NCBI GenBank assembly: GCA_964638815.1
Contig: CAZXBB010000313.1
Location: 1-21,872, forward strand
Length of the DNA: 21,872 nucleotides
Source: CAZXBB01 sp964638815
GTDB taxonomy: Bacteria > Planctomycetota > Phycisphaerae > Phycisphaerales > SM1A02
Reading direction: 5' to 3'
This document shows, piece by piece, positions 7,036 through 14,301 of this stretch (position 1 is the first letter of the stretch; every line of letters begins with the position of its first letter). Position numbers and translations under genes: made by a program. Under the pieces are notes generated by a model. The model was not told the origin of the DNA and made no database searches. It saw only the letters and a list, made by a program, of their open reading frames with translations.

Positions 7036-7188
7036 TGATATCGGTCGTCCCGGAGCCCCGGATGGAGGCTGTCGCGGAAGCGCGGAGGGGACCGGCTGCG
7101 GGAACAACGGGGCGCCGCCGGGTTCGGGGACCGATTCCCGCATCCCGACAGCCCTCGGAAGATCAGAGATCTGCTGGAGGTCACCGCC

Positions 7189-7611
7189 ATGCCATACGAG
7201 ATTCAACGGGTCGAGTACTTCAACCTCCTCGTGACGGACAGGCCGGGCGACGCATTCGGGCTGCTCACGGTCCTGGCCGATCTCGGCGTGAGCCTGCTCG
7301 CGTTCACGGGGGTGCCCGAGGGGTCCCACCTCAGGCTGCAGATCTTCCCCGAGGACCCCGCCGTCCTGACCGCGGCGTCCGGGAAGGCCGGCATCGACCT
7401 CGACGGCCCGCACCCGGCGCTGCTCGCCCGGGGGGACGACCGGCTGGGCGCGCTCGCGAAGATCCACGAGCAGCTCGCCTCCGGCGATGTTGACGTCTTC
7501 GCCGCGACCGGCGTCACGGACGGCCGGGGCAGCTACGGATACGTGATCTACGTGCGGCCCGAGCACATCGACCGCGCGGTGGAGGTCCTGGCGTCGGTCT
7601 CGACGCGCTGA
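7189..7611 (+). CDS. Tandem ACT-like domain protein
   Basis: 140 aa. The first half (YFNLLVTDRPGDAFGLLTVL then ADLGVSLLAFTGVPEGSHLR) has the ACT pattern of a strand, a Gly-containing turn and a helix that reads like 'D+PG...LL..L...GV'. The second half (DDRLGALAKIHEQLASGDVD then VFAATGVTDGRGSYGYVIYV) repeats it, so two ACT-like domains seem to make up the whole protein, with no catalytic domain. Such proteins usually bind small ligands, often amino acids. The start has a strong ribosome site (GGAGG, 7-8 nt upstream). It lies 81 bp ahead of ffh on the same strand, but ffh has its own -10-like box in between, so the two need not be functionally linked. The ligand is unknown. Confidence 0.75.
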   Translation: MPYEIQRVEYFNLLVTDRPGDAFGLLTVLADLGVSLLAFTGVPEGSHLRLQIFPEDPAVLTAASGKAGIDLDGPHPALLARGDDRLGALAKIHEQLASGDVDVFAATGVTDGRGSYGYVIYVRPEHIDRAVEVLASVSTR

Positions 7612-7639
7612 GTGAGGTGGGCCCGCCGCCGAACGGGAG

Positions 7640-7645
7640 TATGAT
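7640..7645 (+). promoter_or_regulatory. Probable -10 box of ffh
   Basis: TATGAT, giving +1 near 7652 and a leader of about 40 nt to the ATG at 7693, with AAGGG five bases before the start. No clear -35. Confidence 0.4.
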
Positions 7646-7692
7646 CTGCCTCCCGCTGCGGTCACAGCGCTGTCCCCACGCCAAGGGTCTTC

Positions 7693-9183
7693 ATGTTCGA
7701 GACACTCTCCGACCGGTTCAACACGGCCTTGCGCAATCTCTCCGGGCGCGGCCGGATCTCCGAAGAGAACGTGCGCGAGGCGATGGTCGAGGTGCGCACC
7801 GCGCTCCTCGAAGCCGACGTCCACCTCGATGTCGTCAGGTCGTTCTGCGACGAGGTCGTCGATGACGCGCTCGGCGCCGAGGTCACGAAGAGCCTCAGGC
7901 CAGGCCAGGAGATGATCGGCATCGTCCACCGGCGGCTCGTTGACCTCGTGGGACCCGTGGACAGCCACGTGATGATGGTCGATCCGCCGCCGACGATCAT
8001 CATGATGTGCGGGCTCCAGGGGTCGGGAAAGACGACGACGTGCGGGAAGCTCGCCGCTTACCTCAAGGCCCGCGGCAAGAGCGTGATGATCGCCGCGGCC
8101 GACCTCCAGCGTCCGGCCGCGGTCGAGCAGCTTCGCGTCGTCACCGAGGAGGTCGCCGCGCACGCGCGGGGCAACGCGCGCGTTCACTTCTACGCCGAGC
8201 CGGACAAGTGCGCCGAGTACGGCAAGGCCGTCGGTGTCGCGGTCGGCGTGTGCCAGCGCGCGCTCAAGGAGGCCCGCCGCGAGAAGACCGACGTCCTCAT
8301 CCTCGACACCGCGGGCCGCCTGCACATCAACACTGAGCTGATGGGCGAGCTCGAGGCGGTGAACAAGACGCTCAAGCCGCACCAGATCTACCTCATCGTC
8401 GACGCGATGGTCGGCCAGGACGCGGTCAACTCCGCGAAGGCGTTCCACGCGAGGCTCGCCATCGACGGCGTGATCCTGACCAAGTTCGACTCCGACACGC
8501 GCGGCGGCGCCGCCCTCTCCGTCAAGAAGGTCACGGGCGCCCCGATCAAGTTCATCGGCACGGGCGAGAAGTACGACGCGCTCGAGGAGTTTCATCCCGA
8601 ACGCATGGCGGGCCGCATCCTCGGCATGGGCGACGTCGTCTCGCTCGTCGAGAAGGCGCAGAGCGAGGTTGACGAGGTGGAGGCCGAGCGCATCGCCGCG
8701 AAGATGGCCGAAGGCAAGCTCACGATGGACGACTTCCTGAAGCAGATCCGCTCGATCCGGCGCATGGGGCCGATGAAGCAGCTCCTCGGCATGCTCCCGG
8801 GCGTCGGGTCGGCGCTGAAGGACGTCGACGTCGACGAGAAGCAGCTCGATCGGCTCGAGGGCATCGTGCACTCCATGACGCCGGCCGAACGCGACGACAT
8901 CAGGGTGCTGAACAAGTCGCGTATCCGCCGCGTGAGCAGGGGCTCCGGCACGACGCCGCCGGACGTCAACCGGCTGACGAAGCAGTTCGAGATGATCCGG
9001 AAGATGACGAAGCAGATGTCGGGCCTGGGCGCGACGGGGAAGATGAAGGCGATGCGCGAGCTCTCGAACGCCGACCCGTCGATGATGCCGGGTCTGCGCG
9101 GCATGCCGTCTCTCGGCGGGCGCTCGTCCACGAAGACCGTCAGCGTGAAACGCGGGTTCAAGCAGCGGAAGAAGCGGAAGTAG
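7693..9183 (+). CDS. ffh: Signal recognition particle protein Ffh (SRP54)
   Basis: 496 aa. The N domain (1 to about 95) begins MFETLSDRFNTALRNLSGRG and contains EVRTALLEADVHLDVV. The GTPase domain has G1 GLQGSGKTTT at 107-116, ADLQRPAAVEQL, DTAGR at 205-209 (G3), TKFD at 263-266 (G4, Phe where Leu is common) and DTRGGAALS; it closes with KFIGTGEKYDALEEFHPERM. The methionine-rich M domain (about 330-440) contains MDDFLKQIRSIRRMGPMKQL and SRIRRVSRGSGTTPPDVNRL, which bind SRP RNA and signal peptides. The tail is basic (KRGFKQRKKRK). It targets nascent membrane proteins to FtsY and the translocon. No SRP RNA gene is visible nearby. It is followed by a pair of hairpins and a convergent gene. Confidence 0.98.
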   Translation: MFETLSDRFNTALRNLSGRGRISEENVREAMVEVRTALLEADVHLDVVRSFCDEVVDDALGAEVTKSLRPGQEMIGIVHRRLVDLVGPVDSHVMMVDPPPTIIMMCGLQGSGKTTTCGKLAAYLKARGKSVMIAAADLQRPAAVEQLRVVTEEVAAHARGNARVHFYAEPDKCAEYGKAVGVAVGVCQRALKEARREKTDVLILDTAGRLHINTELMGELEAVNKTLKPHQIYLIVDAMVGQDAVNSAKAFHARLAIDGVILTKFDSDTRGGAALSVKKVTGAPIKFIGTGEKYDALEEFHPERMAGRILGMGDVVSLVEKAQSEVDEVEAERIAAKMAEGKLTMDDFLKQIRSIRRMGPMKQLLGMLPGVGSALKDVDVDEKQLDRLEGIVHSMTPAERDDIRVLNKSRIRRVSRGSGTTPPDVNRLTKQFEMIRKMTKQMSGLGATGKMKAMRELSNADPSMMPGLRGMPSLGGRSSTKTVSVKRGFKQRKKRK

Positions 9184-9198
9184 CCTGGTTTGAGCGCT

Positions 9199-9225
9199 GG
9201 CCGCGGCGCCTGGACGCCGGTGGCC
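9199..9225. terminator. Hairpin between convergent genes, proximal to ffh
   Basis: GGCC-G-CGGCG at 9199-9208, loop CCTGGA, CGCCG-GT-GGCC at 9215-9225, followed by ACCTTTCC. A GC-rich stem 16 bases after the ffh stop. The T-run is weak. Confidence 0.5.
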
Positions 9226-9245
9226 ACCTTTCCATGGGTACGCCG

Positions 9246-9270
9246 CCCGGGCCTGCTGCGCAGGACCGGG
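9246..9270. terminator. Hairpin between convergent genes, proximal to dockerin-protein gene
   Basis: CCCGG-G-CCTG at 9246-9255, loop CTGCG, CAGG-A-CCGGG at 9261-9270. It lies 12 bases beyond the stop of the minus-strand gene. There is no obvious U-tract on either strand. Confidence 0.45.
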
Positions 9271-9281
9271 GCTCGCCTGAC

Positions 9282-12200
9282 TCAGCACGGCCCCCAGTTC
9301 CCCAGCAGGATCACGAGATCGGCGAAGGAGACGATACCGTTGTCGTCCAGGTCCTCGTCACACCCCGGGCACATGCCCCAGGCCGAGAGAATCGCGAGCA
9401 CGTCCTGGAAGTCGACGGAGAAGTTGCCGTCGACGTCGCCGGCGCACGCCGGGTCGAGCGTGATCAGCACGGTGACCGAGCCTTCGCCGCCGGGCTCATT
9501 GTTCGCGGTGATGAGATCGGCCCGCCCGTCACCGTTGAAGTCACCGTTCGCGACGAAGTTCGGCTCCGCATCGATCGCGAAGGTCATCGCCGGCGCGAAC
9601 AACGATCCGCCGTCCGCCGGGCTGAACGTGTTGTTCTGGAGCACCTGCACCGCCCGCCCCACGAGGGCGTCGGTCGCGATCACGGCGAGATCGAGGTCGC
9701 CGTCGCCGTCGAGATCCGCCGCTTCGACCGACAGCGGGTTCTCGCCCACCGGGACCCGGAACGCGGGGTCGAACACGCGTCCGCCCCGGTTGAGCAGCAC
9801 GCTGACGGTTCCGTCGCCGTTGTTCGCCGACGCGATGTCGAGGTTGCCGTCGAGATCGAAGTCGCCGATCGCGATGTCCACCGGCAACGCGCCCACGGGA
9901 AGCTCGACGCGCTCCTCGAACGTGCCGGCGACGAGGAAGCTGATGCCCACGCTGTCTCCGCCCGTCACGGCGTCAACCATGTCGAGATCCTTGTCGTTGT
10001 CGAGATCGCCGGTCTCTATCCGCACCATGCCGACGCCGCCCCCGATCATCGGGCCGACGTCGAACGTGCCGTCACGGTGGCCGAAGAGGATCCGCAGCTC
10101 GTTGGTCCCCGCGAAGACGATGCCGAGATCGTCGGCGCCGTCGCCGTTGAAGTCGGCCGTTGCGACGGCCCGCGGATCGTTGCCTTTGGCGATGGTCACC
10201 GGCAGCTCGTACGTCCCCTGCCCGCTGCCGTCGTTGAGGTACAGCGTCACCGTGCCGTCGTTCGCGTTGGTGACCACGAAGTCCTGGAAGGCGTCGCCAT
10301 CGAAGAAGCCGACGGCCACGCCGCTCGGATCCCGGCCGGTGTCGATGGGTTCGCGCGGCGTCAGCTCGCCGTCTCCCGCGAGGTTGAGGAACACCTGTGC
10401 CCTCCCGGGCATCGCGGGGTTCTCGTCTGGGATCAGCACCACGACGTCGGTCGTGACCGCCCCGGCCCCGACGCCGCCGGTATCCGCGTTGCCGACGGCC
10501 TGGATGGTGGCCTCGCCCACGGCACCGAACTCGCGCGGGGGGCCGAAGATGACGTTCGCGTCGCACGCGTCGGGAAGGCCGTTGCCGTCCTGATCGGAGG
10601 CGCGGCGCGGGCGCACCATGAAGTTCCCGGCGCAGCATTGATCCTCGATGAGCGTCGAGTCCCGGATGCCGGTGGTCCCGAGAAGCCCGGCCCGGGCCCA
10701 GTTGCGCCCAGCCTGCGGATCCGTCACGTCGAATGTGATCTGGCCACCACCGGTCGTGACGCTTACCCCGACAAAGTAGACGCCGCTCACCTCGGTCTCG
10801 TCGATCGGATAGACGTCGAAGGTCTCGTCGATCTCGTCGAAGGCGTCGTTCAGCGTGCCGACGGTTCCTTCCGCGCTCGCAAGCAGCACTGCATCGTCCG
10901 GCACGAGGTCATCGTTCGGGTCGTCCCAGAGATAGACGGTGACCGGATCGCCGATTGCGAATCCGAAACCGTCGTCGGGCCACGCGATCGCGATTGCTCC
11001 GACGATGTCGGTCGTCGGTCCGTCCTCTTTCTTCTGCCCGCCGCCGGCCAGATACGAGACGCCGAAGGTGAGGATCGGTCCGTTCCCGACCAGCCCCTCG
11101 CCCCGCCCGTCGTCGACCAGGTCCGCGTCGAGCTCGATGTTGCACGCGTCCGACCGCCCGTCCTCGTTGCAGTCCTCGCCGATGAACGGCGTTTCGTACA
11201 TCCCCATGTCCACGCGGCATTCGCGGATGCGCGGGTTGCCGTCGAAGTCGATGGTGTTCAGAATCGGCGCGGCGTCGTCGCCGGCGTTGATGCACGGCGA
11301 GGCCTCGGTGAGGTGCTGGTCGTTCGGCGAGTTGAACACCGGATCCGCGTTGATGTTGTCGGTTCCGGGGCCCGTCCAGCCGCCCTGCACGTTGCTGAAG
11401 CTGACCGTCGTCGTGCCTGAGTCGAAGTGAGCGATCTCGCGCGGGCTGTCGTTCCAGAAGATGCAGTTCGTGACCGTTGTGTCGGACTGGAAGACGCCGA
11501 GCGCCCCCTCGTTGTTGCCGGTGTTCGCGGTGAACGTGCAGTTCGTCACGGCCATCGTGCTGTCGAAGAGATTGCTCAGGGCGGCGCCCCCCGATCCTTT
11601 GCCGACGTTCCCGGTGAAGAGCGACGTGTCGATCGATACCGTACTGCCGTACGACAGGAGCCCGCTGCCGTCGAAGTTCGCCGTATTGTCGATGAACCGC
11701 GCGAGCGACATCGAGACGTCGGAGTCGCCGAAGTTCCCGCCGCCTCCGCCGTTGGCGGCATTGCGGAAGAAGCCGCAGAAATCGACCCTGGCCGTCGAGG
11801 CCAGCAGGAACAGCCCGCCACCCTCGCCGGTCGCCGTATTGTCCATGAAGCCGACGTCGAGAATGTCGGGCGCCGCGAACAGGGCCGCGATGCCGCCGCC
11901 GCGCGCCGCCTGACATCCCCGCACGAGACAGGATCGCATGGTCGGGCCCGACGAGCTGATGAGCACGCCTCCGCCGTCGCCGGTCGTCGTGCCGCCCTGA
12001 ATCGTGAAGAGGCGAAGCTCCGCTGCGCTCGTTTCTCCGGTCGCGAAGGTGACGACCGGGCCGACCGCGTTGTAGATGATCGTGTTGGCCGGATCCGAAT
12101 CGGTGCCCTGGACGAGGACGTTCCTCCCCTCGAAGTCGAGCCGCTCCTGATAAGCGCCCGGCTGGACGGTGATGACGTCACCGTCGGATGCCTCGCCGAT

Positions 12201-12755
12201 TGCCACCTGGATCGTGCGGTACGCCACGCCCTGATCGACGTTCACGATCGCACCGCTGCAGAGCGAGACGTTGTCCCAATAGACGGGCGTGGCCCCCGGG
12301 TTGGCGTAGACGTTGAGCGCCGCGATGTTGAGCGCCCCTCCGCCGGAGACGCCCTCGGTCCAGCTCTTGCCCGTGAGGTAGTCGGCGCCGTAGTAGATCT
12401 CCTGGAAGTCCTGATCCAGGTCGATCTCCACGCGAATCTCGACCCACTCCCCGCGCCGCAGCGGCAGCGTCGCCCCCTCGAAGTCGCTGCGGACCTCATC
12501 AAGGTCCCCGTCGAGGATGATCTGGGTGGACCAGTTCTTCGGCTCACCGTCGGGGATGTTGTATTCGTTCAGCATGACGAACCCGCCCGTGCCGGAGTAG
12601 TCCATCGGCACGAAGACGTGCGCGCGGGCCGTCCACTGTCCGGACGTGATCCCCGTGAACGTCTGCACCACGTCGTCGGTGTTCTCGATCTCGAGACCGT
12701 GCGGCGGGCCGAGGGATTGCACATCGGTGACCACCGCCTCGCCTGCGAGGGGCAC
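9282..12755 (-). CDS. Large secreted protein: beta-helix, six VCBS/FG-GAP repeats, dockerin-like C-terminus
   Basis: 1157 aa from the first possible start codon (GTG), but the frame is meaningful further upstream to about 12867 (GCPLGDDFDDYAPGSFIAGQ then GGWEPWNG), so the true protein starts earlier, in another frame. Domains in order: a jelly-roll-like region (1 to about 165); a right-handed parallel beta-helix of Gly/Asn/Thr-rich turns (about 172-480, e.g. AYRTIQVAIGEASDGDVITV); two Cys-flanked inserts, EDCNEDGRSDACN and DQDGNGLPDACDAN; six VCBS/FG-GAP blades at 794-1103 (DFNGDGADDLGI, DLDNDKDLDMVD, DFDLDGNLDIAS, DLDGDGDLDLAV, DFNGDGRADLIT, and a degenerate FFDGDAFQDFVV); and paired dockerin-like Ca2+ repeats at 1104-1157. 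This is a typical planctomycete extracellular protein. No catalytic motif is visible. Confidence 0.85.
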   Translation of the reverse strand: MPLAGEAVVTDVQSLGPPHGLEIENTDDVVQTFTGITSGQWTARAHVFVPMDYSGTGGFVMLNEYNIPDGEPKNWSTQIILDGDLDEVRSDFEGATLPLRRGEWVEIRVEIDLDQDFQEIYYGADYLTGKSWTEGVSGGGALNIAALNVYANPGATPVYWDNVSLCSGAIVNVDQGVAYRTIQVAIGEASDGDVITVQPGAYQERLDFEGRNVLVQGTDSDPANTIIYNAVGPVVTFATGETSAAELRLFTIQGGTTTGDGGGVLISSSGPTMRSCLVRGCQAARGGGIAALFAAPDILDVGFMDNTATGEGGGLFLLASTARVDFCGFFRNAANGGGGGNFGDSDVSMSLARFIDNTANFDGSGLLSYGSTVSIDTSLFTGNVGKGSGGAALSNLFDSTMAVTNCTFTANTGNNEGALGVFQSDTTVTNCIFWNDSPREIAHFDSGTTTVSFSNVQGGWTGPGTDNINADPVFNSPNDQHLTEASPCINAGDDAAPILNTIDFDGNPRIRECRVDMGMYETPFIGEDCNEDGRSDACNIELDADLVDDGRGEGLVGNGPILTFGVSYLAGGGQKKEDGPTTDIVGAIAIAWPDDGFGFAIGDPVTVYLWDDPNDDLVPDDAVLLASAEGTVGTLNDAFDEIDETFDVYPIDETEVSGVYFVGVSVTTGGGQITFDVTDPQAGRNWARAGLLGTTGIRDSTLIEDQCCAGNFMVRPRRASDQDGNGLPDACDANVIFGPPREFGAVGEATIQAVGNADTGGVGAGAVTTDVVVLIPDENPAMPGRAQVFLNLAGDGELTPREPIDTGRDPSGVAVGFFDGDAFQDFVVTNANDGTVTLYLNDGSGQGTYELPVTIAKGNDPRAVATADFNGDGADDLGIVFAGTNELRILFGHRDGTFDVGPMIGGGVGMVRIETGDLDNDKDLDMVDAVTGGDSVGISFLVAGTFEERVELPVGALPVDIAIGDFDLDGNLDIASANNGDGTVSVLLNRGGRVFDPAFRVPVGENPLSVEAADLDGDGDLDLAVIATDALVGRAVQVLQNNTFSPADGGSLFAPAMTFAIDAEPNFVANGDFNGDGRADLITANNEPGGEGSVTVLITLDPACAGDVDGNFSVDFQDVLAILSAWGMCPGCDEDLDDNGIVSFADLVILLGNWGPC

Positions 12756-12969
12756 CCCGTTCCAGGGTTCCCAGCCGCCCTGCCCGGCGATGAACGAGCC
12801 GGGGGCGTAGTCGTCGAAGTCGTCGCCCAGCGGACAACCGCCGGCGGCCGCCCGCTCGCTCGCTCGTGCCGGCGCACGCGCCCGCCGCCGCGATGATGAA
12901 CATCAGGCGGCGCAAAGCATTCGTCCCGCAAACAAGTTTCCTGCTCGGACGTCCTGCGCGACGGCTCAT
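12756..12969 (-). other. 5' part of the dockerin-protein gene: signal peptide in a different frame from the body
   Basis: ATG at 12969 has a near-perfect ribosome site (GGAGG, 6 nt spacing) and encodes MSRRAGRPSRKLVCGTNALR then RLMFIIAAAGACAGT, a signal peptide with basic n-region, hydrophobic core and AXA-like end. This frame then degenerates into Arg-rich nonsense, while the body frame (GCPLGDDFDDYAPGSF) becomes sensible at about 12840. The two frames differ by one base, meeting at the GAGC repeat at 12853-12866. Removing 1 bp or one 4-bp unit would give a continuous exported protein. Either this is a real frameshift (slippage or phase-off state) or a sequencing error. Confidence 0.75.
12853..12866. 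repeat. Tetranucleotide tract (CGCT)3CG at the signal-peptide/body junction
   Basis: CGCTCGCTCGCTCG on the plus strand (CGAGCGAGCGAGCG in the coding sense). It is a four-base unit, so every gain or loss shifts the frame. It lies exactly where the reading frame of the exported protein changes. Confidence 0.85.
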
Positions 12970-13030
12970 GGTCTTCCTCCCAGGCAGCTTCGCGACCCGG
13001 GAGAGGCCGACGACCCCCCCTGCGCCAGTG

Positions 13031-13067
13031 TCACCCACAGTGTGGTGAGCGCCGGTGGCCGAGTCAA
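13031..13067 (-). promoter_or_regulatory. Candidate promoter and overlapping inverted repeat for the dockerin-protein gene
   Basis: TTGACT (13062-13067) and CACACT (13039-13044) are spaced 17 bp on the minus strand. The inverted repeat TCACCCACA-G-TGTGGTGA (13031-13048, one extra C in the left arm) overlaps the -10 and could be an operator. The leader to the ATG at 12969 is about 60 nt. Confidence 0.35.
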
Positions 13068-13173
13068 GGGTGCGTAGGTCAACGCGGGCGCAGACTTGCG
13101 CCGAGCCCGTCCGCGGTCACACCTCCCTCAGACGCGCGTGCGTCAACCCTGTCATCGGCAGGCACGCCGGCGG

Positions 13174-13179
13174 TATGAT
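13174..13179 (+). promoter_or_regulatory. -10 box of thioredoxin-like gene
   Basis: TATGAT, with +1 expected near 13186, directly ahead of GGAG (13187-13190) and the ATG at 13199. This gives a very short leader that is little more than a ribosome site. Confidence 0.4.
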
Positions 13180-13198
13180 GACGGTCGGAGTCCCGCAT

Positions 13199-13618
13199 AT
13201 GCCCCTTCGACGGCCGATCCCGCTCGCCATGCTCGCCATGCTCGCCGTGGTCGCCGTGGTCGCCGCGGCCGCCGCGACGCCCGCGGACACGGAGCCCTCG
13301 GGCCGGATCTTCTCCTGGCGTCAGGCCGAGCGCGCCCGCCAGCTCGCCCGCGACGAGTGCAAGCCGCTCGTCGTGCACTTCGTCCCCGACAACACGCTCG
13401 GCGCGAAGCAACTCGACTCCTTTTACGTAACGCCGGGCGGCGTGCCACGCGAGCTGTTGGATGAAGTCGTGATCGTGGTCGCCCCGATCGACCGGTTCCG
13501 CCGGTTCGCGGGGCAGCTCGGCGTCACCGGTGCCGGGGGCTACCGCACGATCTCGGCGTACGACCTCAGCCCCGTCGACGAGAAATCGCAGCCGACGTGC
13601 CGCTCCGGCTACGTCTGA
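13199..13618 (+). CDS. Exported thioredoxin-fold-like protein, N-terminal part (ends at in-frame TGA)
   Basis: 139 aa. The signal peptide has basic MPLRRPI followed by a hydrophobic core made of three-residue repeats (LAMLAMLAVVAVVAAAAA), encoded by 9-bp units. The mature part has FSWRQAERARQLARDECKPL then VVHFVPDNTLGAKQLDSFYV and DEVVIVVAPIDRFRRFAGQL, then GVTGAGGYRTISAYDL. This follows the first helix and strands of a thioredoxin fold, with no CxxC, so it is probably not a redox enzyme. Start chosen for GGAG 8 nt upstream. The frame ends at TGA 13616-13618 just before the expected last strand and helix of the fold, and the same frame continues with plausible coding sequence for another 650 bp. 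It may therefore be one gene interrupted by a stop codon. Confidence 0.65.
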   Translation: MPLRRPIPLAMLAMLAVVAVVAAAAATPADTEPSGRIFSWRQAERARQLARDECKPLVVHFVPDNTLGAKQLDSFYVTPGGVPRELLDEVVIVVAPIDRFRRFAGQLGVTGAGGYRTISAYDLSPVDEKSQPTCRSGYV

Positions 13619-13639
13619 GGCCGTCCCCGCACGTGGAAC

Positions 13640-14287
13640 ATGCGACCGGGCGTCGCAAACCAATACCTGAAGGAAGTGATCGACGGCTTCGACGCCTACG
13701 CGCGACGCAGCTACGTGCCGACGCTGTGCAGCGTCGAGGCGGACATCGATCACCAGGTCGCCGGCGCGAGGTTCGTCGCCACGCGTGACGTCGACGGCAT
13801 GGAGGGCTGCCTGCGCGAGCTGCTCGAGGGCGCCGACGATCGCGCCCGCCGCCATCAGCCGACACGGCCCGAGCTCGACGACGCGTGCGCGGACGCGATC
13901 GTGCGCACCGGCGCAGACGCGGCCTCGGCGAGCCGGCTCCTCGCACGGGTCGCGACCGACCGCCGCACGGCGCGCCGATCCGTGAACATGCTCGAGCGCC
14001 GCCTCGCGGCCATGGGCACGATCGGCGTGGATGCGCTGCTGCGAGAGCTCGCCGCCGGCACCCACGACCGGGCCCGGAATCGCCGGCTCGTCCGCCTGCT
14101 GATCGAGCTCACGGACGTCGCGCCCCCCGAGCGCGTCAGCAAGTGGATCGACCTGTCGTGGGAGGAGCGGCGCCCCGTGATCGACGCGTGGCGCACGCGG
14201 CTGCGCGAGGCGGGCAAGCTCGAAGGCGTCGCCGACGACGCGGACGAAGCCGCCGGCGAGACCGGGCCCGTGACCGAAGACACCTGA
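13640..14287 (+). CDS. Continuation of the thioredoxin-like gene, or a separate helical protein
   Basis: 215 aa, in the same frame as the preceding fragment and only seven codons after its TGA. It begins MRPGVANQYLKEVIDGFDAY, which looks like the closing helix of a thioredoxin fold, and no proper Shine-Dalgarno precedes the ATG (GTGGAAC touches it). Both points argue that it is the C-terminal part of the same protein. The rest is alpha-helical and charged (DGMEGCLRELLEGADDRARR, SASRLLARVATDRRTARRSV, RRLVRLLIELTDVAPPERVS), perhaps HEAT-like. No family recognised. It ends 14 bp from the convergent AI-2E gene. Confidence 0.6.
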   Translation: MRPGVANQYLKEVIDGFDAYARRSYVPTLCSVEADIDHQVAGARFVATRDVDGMEGCLRELLEGADDRARRHQPTRPELDDACADAIVRTGADAASASRLLARVATDRRTARRSVNMLERRLAAMGTIGVDALLRELAAGTHDRARNRRLVRLLIELTDVAPPERVSKWIDLSWEERRPVIDAWRTRLREAGKLEGVADDADEAAGETGPVTEDT

Positions 14288-14301
14288 ACCGCGCGGCGGC
14301 G

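Noticed and set aside
7118..7141. tRNA T-arm-like GGGTTCGGGG
   Set aside because: No acceptor stem, anticodon arm or GTTCGANTC consensus around it.
6978..7692. SRP (4.5S) RNA gene near ffh
   Set aside because: Searched both gaps for the conserved GGTCAGG..GGAAGCAGCC region and found nothing similar.
7006..9288. A 760-codon minus-strand frame opposite ffh
   Set aside because: It is Arg/His/Asp-rich with no domain pattern and lies entirely antisense to Ffh, whose motifs are certain.
9234..11420. A 728-codon plus-strand frame
   Set aside because: Antisense to the VCBS/dockerin protein. The repeated DGDG-type blades on the minus strand are the real coding signal.
13616..13644. Confident selenocysteine (UGA plus SECIS) call
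   Set aside because: No CxxU or UxxC context, the hairpin is only 4 bp plus 2 bp with a mismatch, and the sel genes cannot be seen. Kept only as one option for the in-frame TGA.
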